Shown: positions 1 to 11,630, numbered from the stretch's first letter. The stretch is 22,202 nucleotides of DNA from Coriobacteriia bacterium (GCA_030652345.1 JAUSAU010000027.1:1-22202), one strand, 5' to 3'. The notes: a model not told the origin generated them from the letters alone. Made by a program: numbers and translations.

Positions 1-1
1 C

Positions 2-526
2 AACCTCGCCCCGCGCGGCGGCGTCGTGAAGCAGTCGGCCGTGTCCGCGGAGATGCGTCAGCACTCCGGACCCGCGCGCGTCTTCGAGAGCGAGGAGACG
101 GCCGTCACGGCGATCCTCGGCGGGAAGATCGTCGCGGGTGACGTCGTCGTGATCCGCTACGAGGGCCCGAAGGGCGGGCCGGGCATGCGCGAGATGCTGA
201 CGCCGACCTCGGCGATCTCGGGCATGGGGCTGTCCACGAGCGTCGCGCTCATCACCGACGGGCGCTTCTCGGGAGCCACGAAGGGCCCGGCGATCGGGCA
301 TGTCAGCCCCGAGGCGGCCGAGGGCGGCCCCATCGCGCTCGTCCGCGAGGGCGACACGATCTCGATCGACATCGACGCCGGCACACTCGCGTTGCAGATA
401 GGCGACGAGGAGTTCGCCGCTCGCGAGAAGGCGTGGACGCCCAAGGCGCCCAACGTCACCACCGGGTATCTCGCCCGCTATGCCGCCACGGTCTCGTCGG
501 CGGACAAGGGGGCGATCGTCGGATGA
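2..526 (+). CDS. ilvD: Dihydroxy-acid dehydratase, C-terminal part (5' end outside window)
   Basis: This is the last 174 codons of an IlvD/Edd-family dehydratase, which converts 2,3-dihydroxy-isovalerate and its methylvalerate homologue to the 2-keto acids of valine and isoleucine synthesis. The reading frame is open from the first complete codon, so the gene starts upstream of the window. Family signatures are visible in order: [10 protein letters not shown] near the start, then [15 protein letters not shown], then TDGRFSG and GHVSPEA. These belong to the C-terminal domain that closes over the active site; the Fe-S cysteines lie in the missing part. The gene ends 64 bp before ilvB on the same strand, consistent with one operon. 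The Edd branch of the family is an alternative, but the ilvBNC neighbours settle it. Confidence 0.95.
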   Translation, partial: NLAPRGGVVKQSAVSAEMRQHSGPARVFESEETAVTAILGGKIVAGDVVVIRYEGPKGGPGMREMLTPTSAISGMGLSTSVALITDGRFSGATKGPAIGHVSPEAAEGGPIALVREGDTISIDIDAGTLALQIGDEEFAAREKAWTPKAPNVTTGYLARYAATVSSADKGAIVG

Positions 527-541
527 GAACGACCCACGCAC

Positions 542-565
542 GCACGGGCGCGCACGGGCGCGCCC
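542..565. repeat. Tandem 10-mer and GC palindrome between ilvD and ilvB
   Basis: The ilvD-ilvB gap holds two adjacent copies of GCACGGGCGC (542-551 and 552-561). The second runs into the perfect palindrome GGGCGCGCCC (556-565). There is no T-run after it, so it is not a standard terminator. It lies just ahead of the ilvB ribosome binding site (GGGAGGTGA, 578-586) and could fold in the mRNA; no function is known. Confidence 0.4.
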
Positions 566-590
566 GCACACACCACCGGGAGGTGACCGC

Positions 591-2339
591 ATGAGGATCA
601 ACGGCGCACAGGCGCTGGTCAAAGCCCTGGAGGCTCAGGGCGTCGACGTCATGTTCGGCTATCCCGGCGGCGTCGTCCTGCCGATCTACGACGCGCTGTT
701 CGACTCCAAGCAGCTGCGTCACGTGCTCACCAGGCACGAGCAGGGCGCGGCGCACGCCGCGGACGGATACGCACGCGCCACCGGCAAGACGGGCGTCTGT
801 CTCGTCACGAGCGGCCCGGGCGCGACCAACACGGTCACCGGCATCGCGAACGCCTACATGGACTCCATCCCGATGGTGGTCATGACCGGCCAGGTCGCGA
901 CGCACGTCATCGGTACCGACGCGTTCCAGGAGTCGGACATCACCGGCATCACGATCCCGGTGACCAAGCACAACTACCTGGTGACCGACCCGGCGGACCT
1001 GCCCGAGGTCATCGCCGAGGCGTTCCACATCGCGAGCACCGGCCGTCCCGGCCCCGTCCTCGTCGACCTTCCCGTCGACGTGAGCAAGGGCGAGCTGTCC
1101 TACAAGCCCGTCGAGAGCGTGAACCTGGCCGGCTACAAGCCGACCTACAAGGGTCATGCCAAGCAGATCAAGCAGGCCGCGACGATGATCGGCAAAGCGC
1201 GCCGGCCGCTGCTCTACGCGGGTGGAGGCGTGCTCGCTTCGGCCGCGTGGAAGGAGCTCAAGGAGATCGCCGAGCTCATGCAGATCCCGGTGGCGACCAC
1301 GCTCATGGGCAAGGGCTGCTTCCCGGAGGACCATCACCTCAACCTCGGCATGCCGGGCATGCACGGCCCCAAGTACGTCAACTACACCATCACCGAGACC
1401 GACCTGCTCATCGCAGTCGGCGTGCGGTTCGACGACCGCGTGACCGGCAAGCTCTCGAGCTTCGCGAGCAAGGCGAAGGTCATCCACATCGACATCGACC
1501 CGGCCGAGATCGGCAAGAACAAGCCGGTCGACGTGCCGATCGTCGGCGATGCGAAGCACGTGCTGGCGGCGCTGACCGCCGAGCTTCGCAAGGCGGCCGC
1601 CGAGCCGCGCACCGAAGGCTGGATGCGCGTCGTCGACGACTGGCGCAGCCGCTTCCCGCTGCACTATCACCAGAGCGACGAGCACCTGATGCCGCAGCAC
1701 GTCGTGGAGCGGATCGCCGCGCTGACGAAGGATCGCCCCACCGTCATCGCGACCGAGGTCGGCCAGAACCAGATGTTCGCGTGCCAGTACACGCGCATCA
1801 CGGACCCGCGCACGTGGGTCAGCTCCGGCGGCCTCGGCACGATGGGCTTCGGCCTGCCCGCCGCGATGGGCGCGCAGCTCGGGCGTCCCGACCACCTCGT
1901 GGTCGACATCGCCGGTGACGGCTCGATCCAGATGAACTCCCAGGAGATGGCGACCTGCGCGATCAACGGCATCCCGGTCAAGGTCGTCATCCTCAACAAC
2001 GGTTTCCTCGGCATGGTCCGTCAGTGGCAGGAGCTCTTCTACGGGCGTCGCTACAGCCAGTCGATCCTGCCGCAGGACTGCCCGGACTTCGTCAAGCTCG
2101 CCGACGCGTACGGATGGCATGGCTCGCGGGTCACCACCCCCGACCAGCTCGACGCGGCGCTGACCGCGGCGTTCGATCACGACGGTCCCGCGATGGTGGA
2201 CTGCCGCACGGCCGGCGAGGAGAACGTCTTCCCGATGGTCGCCCCCGGCGGCTCGATCGACGAGATGCTCGGCGGCATCCCCGGCGGCCCCGTCTCCGAG
2301 ATGCTCGATGACGACATCCTCGAGGAGGTGTGGGAGTAA
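591..2339 (+). CDS. ilvB: Acetolactate synthase, large (catalytic) subunit
   Basis: ThDP-dependent acetohydroxyacid synthase catalytic subunit: condenses two pyruvates, or pyruvate with 2-oxobutyrate, in the first common step of branched-chain amino acid synthesis. The 582-residue product has the usual family length and three-domain order. The N-terminal pyrimidine-binding domain carries the catalytic Glu50 in RHEQGAAH. The C-terminal ThDP domain carries GDGS at 442-445 and the Asn pair at 469-470, the GDG-X(~25)-NN cofactor motif. The ATG at 591 was chosen because GGGAGGTGA (578-586) precedes it at good spacing and the protein then begins MRINGAQALVKAL, as expected. An in-frame ATG at 480 would lie inside ilvD and add unrelated Arg/Pro-rich sequence. 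The regulatory subunit ilvN follows after 2 bp. Confidence 0.97.
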   Translation: MRINGAQALVKALEAQGVDVMFGYPGGVVLPIYDALFDSKQLRHVLTRHEQGAAHAADGYARATGKTGVCLVTSGPGATNTVTGIANAYMDSIPMVVMTGQVATHVIGTDAFQESDITGITIPVTKHNYLVTDPADLPEVIAEAFHIASTGRPGPVLVDLPVDVSKGELSYKPVESVNLAGYKPTYKGHAKQIKQAATMIGKARRPLLYAGGGVLASAAWKELKEIAELMQIPVATTLMGKGCFPEDHHLNLGMPGMHGPKYVNYTITETDLLIAVGVRFDDRVTGKLSSFASKAKVIHIDIDPAEIGKNKPVDVPIVGDAKHVLAALTAELRKAAAEPRTEGWMRVVDDWRSRFPLHYHQSDEHLMPQHVVERIAALTKDRPTVIATEVGQNQMFACQYTRITDPRTWVSSGGLGTMGFGLPAAMGAQLGRPDHLVVDIAGDGSIQMNSQEMATCAINGIPVKVVILNNGFLGMVRQWQELFYGRRYSQSILPQDCPDFVKLADAYGWHGSRVTTPDQLDAALTAAFDHDGPAMVDCRTAGEENVFPMVAPGGSIDEMLGGIPGGPVSEMLDDDILEEVWE

Positions 2340-2341
2340 CC

Positions 2342-3864
<1,523 letters not shown>

Positions 3865-3922
3865 TTCGAGGGTCGTGCACGGACGCTATGCCGGTAAGCG
3901 ATGACGAGAGGTGTGAAGCACG

Positions 3923-5068
3923 ATGCAGAAGAAGTACCTGATGACGCCGGGGCCGACCCCGGTCCCGGCCGAGGTCATGCTGAAGATGGCGGCTCCGATC
4001 ATCCACCATCGGACGCCTGACTTCTCCGCGGCGTTCAAGGAAGCGGTCGAGGGCCTGAAGTACGTGTTCCAGACCGAGGGCGACGCGCTGCTGTTCGCCT
4101 GTTCGGGCACGGGTGTCATGGAGTCCGCCATCGCGAACTGCTTCTGTGCCGGCGACACGGTCATCGTGTGCCGCAACGGCAAGTTCGGCGACCGGCAGAA
4201 GCTCATCTGCGAGGCGTACGGCGTCAACGTCATCGACCTGCAGTGGGGCTGGGAAGAGGTCGTCGACCCGGCGGCCGTCGCCAAGGCGCTGACCGAGAAC
4301 CCGGGCGCGCGCGGCGTCATCGTCACGCAGTCCGAGACCTCGACCGGCGTGCTCAACGACGTCAAGGCGATCGGCGAGATCGTGAAGGCATACCCGGAGT
4401 GCGTGCTCGTGGTCGACTCGATCACCGGCATCGGCGCCGTGGAGTGCCGCACCGACGAGTGGGGCCTCGATGTGGTCATGACCGGCTCCCAGAAGGGGCT
4501 CATGCTCCCGCCGGGACTGGCCGCCTGCACCGTCTCCGCGAAGGCCTGGAAGGCCTACGAGCGCTCCACCCTGCCGAAGTTCTACTTCGACTGGATGAAG
4601 TACAAGAAGAACATCGAGAAGGACACGACGCCGTTCACCCCGGCCGTCACGCTCGTCCTCGGCCTCAACGAGTCGCTCCGCATGATCCGCGAGGAGGGCC
4701 TCGAGAACACGATCGCCCGCCACTCGCGCCTCGCCGAGGCGACCCGCCGCGGCAGTGAGGCCCTCGGCCTCAAGCTCTTCGCGCCGGCAGCTGGCCGCGG
4801 TTCCGCCGTCACCCCGGTGTGGGTGCCGGAGGGCGTGGACGGCAAGAAGATCGTCAGCATCATGAAGAACAAGTACGGCGTGACGATCGCCGGCGGCCAG
4901 GACGACTACGCGGGACGCATCTTCCGCGTCGGTCACCTCGGCTACTTCGGCGAGTTCGACATCATCACCACACTCGCGGCGCTCGAGATGACGCTGGCCG
5001 AGTTGGGCTACCAGTTCGAGCGCGGCGCGGGCATCAAGGCCGCCGAAGCCGTCTTCATGGGGGAGTAG
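3923..5068 (+). CDS. Class V (serine/alanine-glyoxylate type) aminotransferase, probably in serine synthesis
   Basis: PLP-dependent aminotransferase of the alanine-glyoxylate/serine-pyruvate group, 381 residues. Family marks are the N-terminal LMTPGPTPVP, SGTGVMESAI near residue 61, the Asp of VVDSITGIGAVE, and the PLP-binding Lys191 in TGSQKGLMLPPGLA. Its start follows a GAGGTG ribosome site, 58 bp after ilvC. Its stop is 6 bp before serA. The fold class and cofactor lysine are seen directly; the substrate is not. A homologue of this class in methanogens transaminates phosphohydroxypyruvate, and no classical serC is present here, so I infer the same second step of serine synthesis. Alanine:glyoxylate or serine:pyruvate activity remains possible. 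Confidence 0.85.
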   Translation: MQKKYLMTPGPTPVPAEVMLKMAAPIIHHRTPDFSAAFKEAVEGLKYVFQTEGDALLFACSGTGVMESAIANCFCAGDTVIVCRNGKFGDRQKLICEAYGVNVIDLQWGWEEVVDPAAVAKALTENPGARGVIVTQSETSTGVLNDVKAIGEIVKAYPECVLVVDSITGIGAVECRTDEWGLDVVMTGSQKGLMLPPGLAACTVSAKAWKAYERSTLPKFYFDWMKYKKNIEKDTTPFTPAVTLVLGLNESLRMIREEGLENTIARHSRLAEATRRGSEALGLKLFAPAAGRGSAVTPVWVPEGVDGKKIVSIMKNKYGVTIAGGQDDYAGRIFRVGHLGYFGEFDIITTLAALEMTLAELGYQFERGAGIKAAEAVFMGE

Positions 5069-5074
5069 GCAGAC

Positions 5075-6667
5075 ATGACGAAGAAGATGAAGGTACTGGT
5101 CGCCGATCAGATCGCCGACTCCGGCATCGACAAGCTGCGCGAGACGTATGACGTCGACGTCAAGACCGGCCTGTCCGAGGCCGAGCTCGTCGAGATCATC
5201 AAGGAGTACGACGGCATGATCGTGCGCTCGGCCACGCGGGCGACCCGCCCCGTGATCGAGGCCGCTGACAACCTCAAGATCATCGGCCGCGCCGGCGTGG
5301 GCATCGACAACGTCGACGTCGTCGCCGCCACCGAGCGCGGCATCATCGTGTGCAACGCCCCGACGAGCAACATCGTGTCGGCCGCCGAGCACACGTGGGC
5401 GCTGCTCATGGCGCAGACGCGCATGATCCCGCAGGCCAACGCGTCGCTGAAGTCGGGCAAGTGGGAGCGCAGCAAGTTCACCGGCGCCGAGCTCTACGAG
5501 AAGACGCTCGCGATCATCGGCCTCGGCCGCATCGGTACGCTCATCGCCGAGCGCGCGCGCGGCTTCCAGATGCGCCTGATCGGCTACGACCCCTACATCT
5601 CGGAGGAGCGCGCCGCCGCCCTCGGCGTCGAGCTCTTCGACTCGATCGAGGGCATGCTGCCCGAGGCCGACTTCATCACGGTGCACCTGCCCAAGACGAA
5701 GGAGACCATCGGCATGTTCGGCGCCGAGCAGTTCGCGAAGATGAAGGACGGCGTGCGCCTCGTCAACACCGCGCGCGGCGGCATCTTCCAGACCGAGGCG
5801 CTCGCCGATGCTCTGCGCTCGGGCAAGGTCGCCTCGGCCGCGATCGACGTCTTCGAGGTCGAGCCGACGACCGAGTCGCCGCTCTTCGCGTTCGAGAACG
5901 TCATCGCCACCCCGCACCTCGGCGCTTCCACGGAAGAGGCCCAGGACCGCGCGGGCGAGCAGATCGCCGATCTCGTGGCCGCCGGCCTGCGCGGCGAGAT
6001 GGTCACCACCGCCGTGAACATCGCGCCGGTGCCGCCCGACGTCATGGACAAGGTCGGCGCGTACCTCCCGCTGGCCGAGAAGGCCGGCGCGATGGTCGCC
6101 CAGCTCGCGCACAAGGGCGTCGAGGACGTCGAGGTCGTCATGATCGGCGGACTCGCCGACACCGACACCCGCATCCTGCGTACCGCCGTGCTCAAGGGCA
6201 TGCTCGCCCGCGCCACCGACGAGCCGGTCAACTACGTCAACGCCAACTACTTCGCGGAGCAGCGCGGCATCCACGTCACGGAGACCAAGCGCACCGAGAC
6301 GCACGACTACGTCTCGATGATCGTGGTCAAGGCCAAGACGGGCGGCGAGCCGGTCGACGTCGCCTGCGCACTGATCGGCAAGAAGAACGAGCCGCGCCTC
6401 GTCTCACTCTTCGGCTACGACCTCGACATGGCGCCGGACGCGTTCATGGCGTTCTTCCGCTACCCGGACCGTCCGGGCATGATCGGCAAGGTCGGCACGA
6501 TCCTGGGCGACGCCGGCATCAACATCGGCTCGATGCAGGTCGGCCGGGACGCGGCCGGCGGTGCGGCGCTCATGGGCATCACCGTCGACTCCGCGCTCTC
6601 GCCGGAACTGCTCGCCTCGATCAAGACCGCCGCGGGCATGACGGACGCGTGGAGCGTGGAGCTCTGA
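5075..6667 (+). CDS. serA: D-3-phosphoglycerate dehydrogenase, long form with ASB and ACT domains
   Basis: Oxidises 3-phosphoglycerate to 3-phosphohydroxypyruvate, the committed step of serine synthesis. The 530-residue length is that of the long form known from Mycobacterium: substrate domain, NAD domain, an inserted allosteric substrate-binding domain, then a C-terminal ACT domain. The NAD fingerprint GLGRIG is at 149-154, NTARGG contains the catalytic arginine, and the catalytic His281 is in PHLGASTEEA. The ACT domain begins at about residue 450 with RYPDRPGMIGKVG, suggesting serine feedback control. The start is ATG 5075 with GGGGGAG overlapping the upstream stop; an ATG four codons on is an alternative. 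Close coupling to the aminotransferase makes a serine sub-cluster inside the branched-chain operon. Confidence 0.95.
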   Translation: MTKKMKVLVADQIADSGIDKLRETYDVDVKTGLSEAELVEIIKEYDGMIVRSATRATRPVIEAADNLKIIGRAGVGIDNVDVVAATERGIIVCNAPTSNIVSAAEHTWALLMAQTRMIPQANASLKSGKWERSKFTGAELYEKTLAIIGLGRIGTLIAERARGFQMRLIGYDPYISEERAAALGVELFDSIEGMLPEADFITVHLPKTKETIGMFGAEQFAKMKDGVRLVNTARGGIFQTEALADALRSGKVASAAIDVFEVEPTTESPLFAFENVIATPHLGASTEEAQDRAGEQIADLVAAGLRGEMVTTAVNIAPVPPDVMDKVGAYLPLAEKAGAMVAQLAHKGVEDVEVVMIGGLADTDTRILRTAVLKGMLARATDEPVNYVNANYFAEQRGIHVTETKRTETHDYVSMIVVKAKTGGEPVDVACALIGKKNEPRLVSLFGYDLDMAPDAFMAFFRYPDRPGMIGKVGTILGDAGINIGSMQVGRDAAGGAALMGITVDSALSPELLASIKTAAGMTDAWSVEL

Positions 6668-6725
6668 TCTTGAGGATCCGTGCGGACTGGCGCGTGATAC
6701 GCGTCCACGAGGAGTGTGAGGTGCG

Positions 6726-8270
6726 ATGAGCACCGACCGGGTACGCATATTCGACACGACGCTGCGCGACGGGGAGCAGTCCCCGGGTGCGAGCATGAAC
6801 ACCGCCGAGAAGCTGGAGATCGCGCGCCAGCTCGTCCGCCTCGGGGTCGACGTCATCGAGGCCGGCTTCCCGGTCTCGAGTCCGGGCGACTTCGAGTCGG
6901 TCCAGCGCATCGGGCTCGAGGTGGGGGATGCCGCGATCGTGTGCGGCCTGTCCCGCGCCGTGCCGAAGGACATCGAGACGGCGGCCGAGGCGCTGAAGAG
7001 CGCCAAGCGTCCGCGCATCCACACCGGTATCGGCGTCTCCGAGTCCCACCTGCGCGACAAGCTGCGCATCTCGAAGGATGAGGCCGTGGAGCGGGCGGTC
7101 GCCGCCGTCAAGTTGGCGCGCTCGCTCGTGGGCGACGTCGAGTTCTACGCTGAGGACGCGGGGCGGGCCGAGCCGGCGTTCCTGTATCGCATGGTCGAGG
7201 CGGCCATCAAGGCCGGCGCCACCGTCGTCAACATCCCGGACACCACCGGCTACACCTATCCCGAGGAGTTCGGCGCGCTCATCCGCGGGCTCTTCGAGCA
7301 CGTCGACCGGATCGAGGACGCGATCGTCTCGGTGCACTGCCACAACGACCTCGGGATGGCGACCGCCAACGCGCTCGCGGGCGTGAAGGCGGGCGCGCGC
7401 CAGGTCGAGTGCACCATCAACGGCATCGGCGAGCGTGCCGGCAACACCTCGCTCGAAGAGGTCGTCATGGCGCTGCGTTCCCGCGCGGCCTACTTCGGTG
7501 TCGACACGACCATCAACGCGAAGGAGATCACGCGCTCCTCCCGGATGGTCAGCACCATCACCGGCATCATGGTCCAGCCGAACAAGGCGATCGTGGGCGC
7601 CAACGCGTTCGCGCACAGCAGCGGTATCCACCAGGACGGCGTGCTCAAGGAGCGGTCCACCTACGAGATCATCGATCCGGCCGACGTCGGTGTCGGCGGC
7701 AGCGCGATCGTGCTGACCGCCCGCAGCGGTCGGCACGCCCTCAAGCACCGCCTGCAGGAGCTCGGCATCGACCTGCCCGCCGACGAGTTCGAGCGCGTGC
7801 ACACCGCGTTCCTCGAGCTGGCCGACAAGAAGAAGGAAGTCTACGACGAGGACCTCGAGGTGCTGGTCGGCGAGTCCGAGCGCACCATCGACGAGGTCTA
7901 CCACCTCGCGCAGGTGCACTTCACGAGCGGCGAGCCCGGTATCCCGACGGCGACCGTCGAGCTCATCAACCGCGAAGGCGACCATCTGATCGACTCGAGC
8001 CACGGCACCGGTCCGGTCGACGCCGTCTACAAGGCGATCAATCGTATCGTGGACGTCCCCAACGACCTCACCGAGTTCTCCGTGAAGGCCGTCACGCGCG
8101 GCATCGACGCGCTCGGTGAGGTCACCATCCGGGTGACCGCTCCCGACGGCCGCGTCTTCACGGGCCGCGGCGCCCACTCGGATATCATCGTGGCTTCCGC
8201 GAAGGCGTACACCAACGCGCTCAACCGTCTGCTCGTCGCGACGGTCAGAAGCGTGGACGAGGAGATCTGA
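6726..8270 (+). CDS. leuA: 2-isopropylmalate synthase
   Basis: Condenses acetyl-CoA with 2-oxoisovalerate, the first committed step to leucine. The product has 514 residues. The TIM-barrel start is [15 protein letters not shown] with Arg14 and Asp15; metal-binding His204 and His206 lie in [19 protein letters not shown] and [10 protein letters not shown] follow. The last ~130 residues form the LeuA dimer/allosteric domain that binds leucine. Length and the SGIHQDG segment favour LeuA over homocitrate synthase; citramalate synthase is harder to exclude by eye, but the ilv/leuC neighbours support LeuA. The ATG at 6726 follows GTGAGGTGCG, 58 bp after serA. Confidence 0.93.
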   Translation: MSTDRVRIFDTTLRDGEQSPGASMNTAEKLEIARQLVRLGVDVIEAGFPVSSPGDFESVQRIGLEVGDAAIVCGLSRAVPKDIETAAEALKSAKRPRIHTGIGVSESHLRDKLRISKDEAVERAVAAVKLARSLVGDVEFYAEDAGRAEPAFLYRMVEAAIKAGATVVNIPDTTGYTYPEEFGALIRGLFEHVDRIEDAIVSVHCHNDLGMATANALAGVKAGARQVECTINGIGERAGNTSLEEVVMALRSRAAYFGVDTTINAKEITRSSRMVSTITGIMVQPNKAIVGANAFAHSSGIHQDGVLKERSTYEIIDPADVGVGGSAIVLTARSGRHALKHRLQELGIDLPADEFERVHTAFLELADKKKEVYDEDLEVLVGESERTIDEVYHLAQVHFTSGEPGIPTATVELINREGDHLIDSSHGTGPVDAVYKAINRIVDVPNDLTEFSVKAVTRGIDALGEVTIRVTAPDGRVFTGRGAHSDIIVASAKAYTNALNRLLVATVRSVDEEI

Positions 8271-8306
8271 CGTCGCATCGCGGCGTCCCGACGAACGGAC
8301 GGATAC

Positions 8307-9575
8307 ATGCCCCGCCCCATGACGATCACCGAGAAGATCCTGGCGGCCCACGCCGGACTGGACGATGTCACACCCGGCCAGCTCATCAATAGTCGTCTGG
8401 ATCTCGTGCTGGCCAACGACGTGACCGCACCGATCTCGATCCGTGAGTTCGCCAAGACGGGTGCGGGCACAGTCTGGGACCCCACCAAGGTCGCGCTCGT
8501 GCCCGACCACTACACACCGAACAAGGACATCAAGTCGGCCGAACAGGCCAAGTTGGTACGGGATTTCGCGCACGGGCAGGGCATCACCCACTACTACGAG
8601 ATCGGTTGCATGGGCGTCGAGCACGCGTTGCTGCCCGAGCAGGGCGTCGTGGGTCCCGGTGACGTCATCATCGGTGCGGACTCCCACACCTGCACGTATG
8701 GTGCACTCGGGGCGTTCGCCACAGGGGTCGGTTCGACAGATGCGGCGGCCGGTATGGCGACCGGCGAGGCGTGGTTCAAGGTGCCGTCGTCGCTCAAGTT
8801 CGTCATCACCGGTGAACTGCGGCCCTGGGTCAGCGGAAAGGACATCATCCTGCACATCATCGGGATGATCGGCGTCGACGGCGCGCTCTACCAGGCGATG
8901 GAGTTCACGGGCGACACGATCGAGCGGCTCGGGATGGACGACCGCTTCACGATCTGCAACATGGCGATCGAGGCGGGCGGCAAGTCGGGCATCATCGCGT
9001 TCGACGAGACCACGCGCGCCTACGTCGAGGGCCGCGCCGAGCGTCCCTGGACCGTGTACGGATCGGACGCGGATGCCGAGTACGAGCATGTCTACGAGAT
9101 CGACGCTGCATCAATCGAGCCGACGGTCGCCTACCCGCACCTTCCGAGCAACACGCGCCCGGTACGCGAGGCGCGTGATATCGAGATCGACCAGGTCGTC
9201 ATCGGATCGTGCACCAATGGCCGCATCGAGGATCTTCGGATCGCCGCTGCCGTGCTGAAGGGCCGCAAGGCAGATCCGCGCATCCGGCTCATCATCATCC
9301 CCGCGACACAGGCGATCTACCGTCAGGCGATGCACGAAGGCCTCTTCGATATCTTCCTCGATGCCAATGCAGCGGTGTCGACACCGACATGCGGCCCGTG
9401 TCTCGGTGGCCATATGGGCATCCTGGCCGCCGGTGAGCGCGCGTTGGCGACCACCAACCGCAACTTCGTCGGTCGCATGGGCGACCCGACATCCGAGGTC
9501 TATCTCGCATCGCCGGCCGTGGCCGCCGCGACCGCCGTGGCCGGTCACATCGCCCTGCCTGAGGACCTCGACTAG
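8307..9575 (+). CDS. leuC: 3-isopropylmalate dehydratase, large subunit
   Basis: Aconitase-family Fe-S enzyme isomerising 2- to 3-isopropylmalate. The 422-residue length fits the shorter archaeal/anaerobe LeuC type rather than the ~465-residue E. coli type. The three [4Fe-4S] ligands are visible: Cys302 in GSCTNGR, and Cys362 and Cys365 in [29 protein letters not shown] is also typical. Start choice is uncertain: ATG 8307 gives [12 protein letters not shown], while the in-frame ATG at 8319 gives the common family start MTITEKIL; neither has a strong ribosome site. The enzyme needs the small subunit LeuD, which does not follow here as it usually does. Confidence 0.93.
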   Translation: MPRPMTITEKILAAHAGLDDVTPGQLINSRLDLVLANDVTAPISIREFAKTGAGTVWDPTKVALVPDHYTPNKDIKSAEQAKLVRDFAHGQGITHYYEIGCMGVEHALLPEQGVVGPGDVIIGADSHTCTYGALGAFATGVGSTDAAAGMATGEAWFKVPSSLKFVITGELRPWVSGKDIILHIIGMIGVDGALYQAMEFTGDTIERLGMDDRFTICNMAIEAGGKSGIIAFDETTRAYVEGRAERPWTVYGSDADAEYEHVYEIDAASIEPTVAYPHLPSNTRPVREARDIEIDQVVIGSCTNGRIEDLRIAAAVLKGRKADPRIRLIIIPATQAIYRQAMHEGLFDIFLDANAAVSTPTCGPCLGGHMGILAAGERALATTNRNFVGRMGDPTSEVYLASPAVAAATAVAGHIALPEDLD

Positions 9576-9584
9576 GCGCGGGTC

Positions 9585-11627
9585 GTGACCGGGGGAGTGC
9601 AGGGCGGCGGAGGGCAGCGGATCGCACGGGCGTGTGTATACGCTGCGGCTGCGTTCGTTCCGCTCGTCTCGGCCGGAGTACCGTTCGGGCAGCCGTGGCT
9701 CTTCGACCGGTTCGAACTCCTGAAGCTGGCTGTGCTTGCAGTCCTGACCTGTGCCGGTCTCGCGGCCTGGCTCAGTGCGTGGGCCTCGGGCGCCGTCGCT
9801 GTGCGCACGCATCCCTGGATGCGGCTCGGGGTCGTGGTCGGCGCCTGGTACCTGCTGGTCACGGCGCTGAGCGTCTCTCCCGCGGCGTCGGTGATGGGCA
9901 CGTACGGGCGCTGGGATGGACTCGTCACCGCCGCATGCTGTCTCGGTGTCTGGTTCCTTGGCGTACAGGTGATCGATTCACCCCAGCGCATACGTGCGCT
10001 TGCGCGGGCTTTGGCGACCTCCGGTAGCGCGGTCGCACTCTACGCGCTGGTACAGCACGCAGGATCAGATCCGGTCGCGTGGGGCGGTTTCGCGTTCGGC
10101 GAGGGCAGGGTCTTTGCCACCTTCGGGAACCCCGACCTGCTCGCGGCGTACCTGACCGTGCCGCTGGCCATCGCGCCGGCCCTCGCGCTGTCCGAGCCTG
10201 ATGTTCGTCTGCGATGGGCGTGGTGGGCGGCCACCGCGCTGACGGCCTCCGCGCTGGTGGTCACATTCGTCCGTGGTGGTTGGATCGGCGGTGGGCTCGG
10301 GCTGGCCGTGCTGGCTCTCGCCGTGTGGCGACTCGGTGTGAAGCCGTCACGCTCGGCGATCGCGGCGATGCTCGCGTGCTCGGTGATCGTCGGATGCGTG
10401 GCGTACTCGACGGTGGGCAGCGCATCCCCGGTCACCGACGCCGCGAAGCGAGCGACCTCCGTGGTCACCGCGATCGCCGGCGGCGACCAGCGCACCGACA
10501 TCTGGGCCGGTGGCGTTCGTGCGGTCCTCGCGCGGCCGCTGACCGGAACGGGGCCGGACACATTCCGCCTGGCGTTCGCCCGATACCGGACCGAGGGGTT
10601 CACGCGACGATGGGGCGGCGGCGCGACGGCCGACAACGCACATGACTGGCCGCTGCAGTTGGCTGTCACGCTCGGCCTGCCGGGTGCGCTGCTCGTACTC
10701 GCGCTGATCCTGGGTTCGATCGGCATCGCGCTCCCGGCCACCTCGCGTCGGGGCGGTGGCGCGATGCGCCTGCCGGCCGCGGCACTGGCGGCCGCGTGCG
10801 CCGGCTATCTCGCCGCGCTGGTCGTGCTGCTTCCCGCGCCGGGGACGACCTTCCTGCTGTGGCTGCTCGCCGGTTGCCTGCTCGGAACCGCTGCGCGTCC
10901 GTCCGATACAGCCGCCCCGGGCGTCGCGCGTGCGCTCGCACTCGCGTCCCCGGTCATCGTGCTGGTCGTCGCTGTGTGGGCCGGGAGCTGGCTGCTGGCC
11001 GACTCGCGCCATCGGGCGGGTATGCTGGCGGTGAGCGGTGAGGGGCAGGCCGACGCGCTCGCATCCGCTGCTCGCACCAATCCGCTCGTCATGCGCTACG
11101 AGATCGAGTACGGCGCGCTCCTCGCGGAACAGGCGCGTCAACTGGGCGCGTCGGGCTCCGCCTCCGGTCTCGATGTCGCGAAACAGGCGGAGGCGTCGTT
11201 CCGTCGCGCGTCTGCGCTCTCGCCGTGGGACGGGGACGCGCTGCGTGACCTCGCCCGGATCCTCGGGGAGATGTCTGCCGGAGGCGTGCCGGGCTACACC
11301 TCGTCGGCGCTGACCGCTGCCGCCGATGCCGTTGAGGCGTCGCCCAACGACCCCATCAGCAACGTGATGTATGCGGTCGCGCTGCTTCGCTCAGGGCAGA
11401 CCGTTCGCGCCGTAGAGGTCGCGAAGCATGCACAGTACCTTGATCCGCGATGGGCCGAAGGCGAGATCGCGCTGGCGGATGCCTTGCGGGTGGCGGGCGA
11501 CATCCCCGGCGCCACCGCCCACTACCGGGCGGCACTCAGGCTCGACGCCGGGAACAGCTATGCGACCGATCAACTCGCCGCGCTGGCGACCGGTCCGGCC
11601 ACCGCGACTCCCGCACCAGACAAGTAG
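9585..11627 (+). CDS. Wzy_C/O-antigen ligase family membrane protein with C-terminal TPR-like domain
   Basis: Polytopic membrane protein of 680 residues, with about ten to twelve hydrophobic spans in the first ~480 residues and a soluble helical-repeat tail (about 485-680). Family landmarks are FATFGNPDLLAAYL near residue 175, the IWAGG...RPLTGTGPDTF segment near 302-322, and DNAHDWPLQLAVTLGLPG near 349, which holds the conserved His. This superfamily includes O-antigen polymerases, O-antigen ligases and protein O-oligosaccharyltransferases, so the reaction is transfer of a lipid-linked glycan outside the membrane; the acceptor cannot be read from sequence. The tail ends with DPRWAEGEIALADALRVAG-type TPR helices. 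The GTG start lies 9 bp after leuC, so it may be co-transcribed with the amino-acid operon. It converges on a relative. Confidence 0.82.
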   Translation: MTGGVQGGGGQRIARACVYAAAAFVPLVSAGVPFGQPWLFDRFELLKLAVLAVLTCAGLAAWLSAWASGAVAVRTHPWMRLGVVVGAWYLLVTALSVSPAASVMGTYGRWDGLVTAACCLGVWFLGVQVIDSPQRIRALARALATSGSAVALYALVQHAGSDPVAWGGFAFGEGRVFATFGNPDLLAAYLTVPLAIAPALALSEPDVRLRWAWWAATALTASALVVTFVRGGWIGGGLGLAVLALAVWRLGVKPSRSAIAAMLACSVIVGCVAYSTVGSASPVTDAAKRATSVVTAIAGGDQRTDIWAGGVRAVLARPLTGTGPDTFRLAFARYRTEGFTRRWGGGATADNAHDWPLQLAVTLGLPGALLVLALILGSIGIALPATSRRGGGAMRLPAAALAAACAGYLAALVVLLPAPGTTFLLWLLAGCLLGTAARPSDTAAPGVARALALASPVIVLVVAVWAGSWLLADSRHRAGMLAVSGEGQADALASAARTNPLVMRYEIEYGALLAEQARQLGASGSASGLDVAKQAEASFRRASALSPWDGDALRDLARILGEMSAGGVPGYTSSALTAAADAVEASPNDPISNVMYAVALLRSGQTVRAVEVAKHAQYLDPRWAEGEIALADALRVAGDIPGATAHYRAALRLDAGNSYATDQLAALATGPATATPAPDK

Positions 11628-11630
11628 CGC

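Noticed and set aside
480..590. Upstream start for ilvB at 480
   Set aside because: It lies within ilvD and adds an Arg/Pro-rich leader unlike the family; ATG 591 has a good ribosome site.
6691..6703. CGCGT-GAT-ACGCG hairpin between serA and leuA as a terminator
   Set aside because: The stem is only five to seven pairs with no T-run, and leuA follows closely on the same strand with its own ribosome site. It is probably chance in GC-rich sequence.
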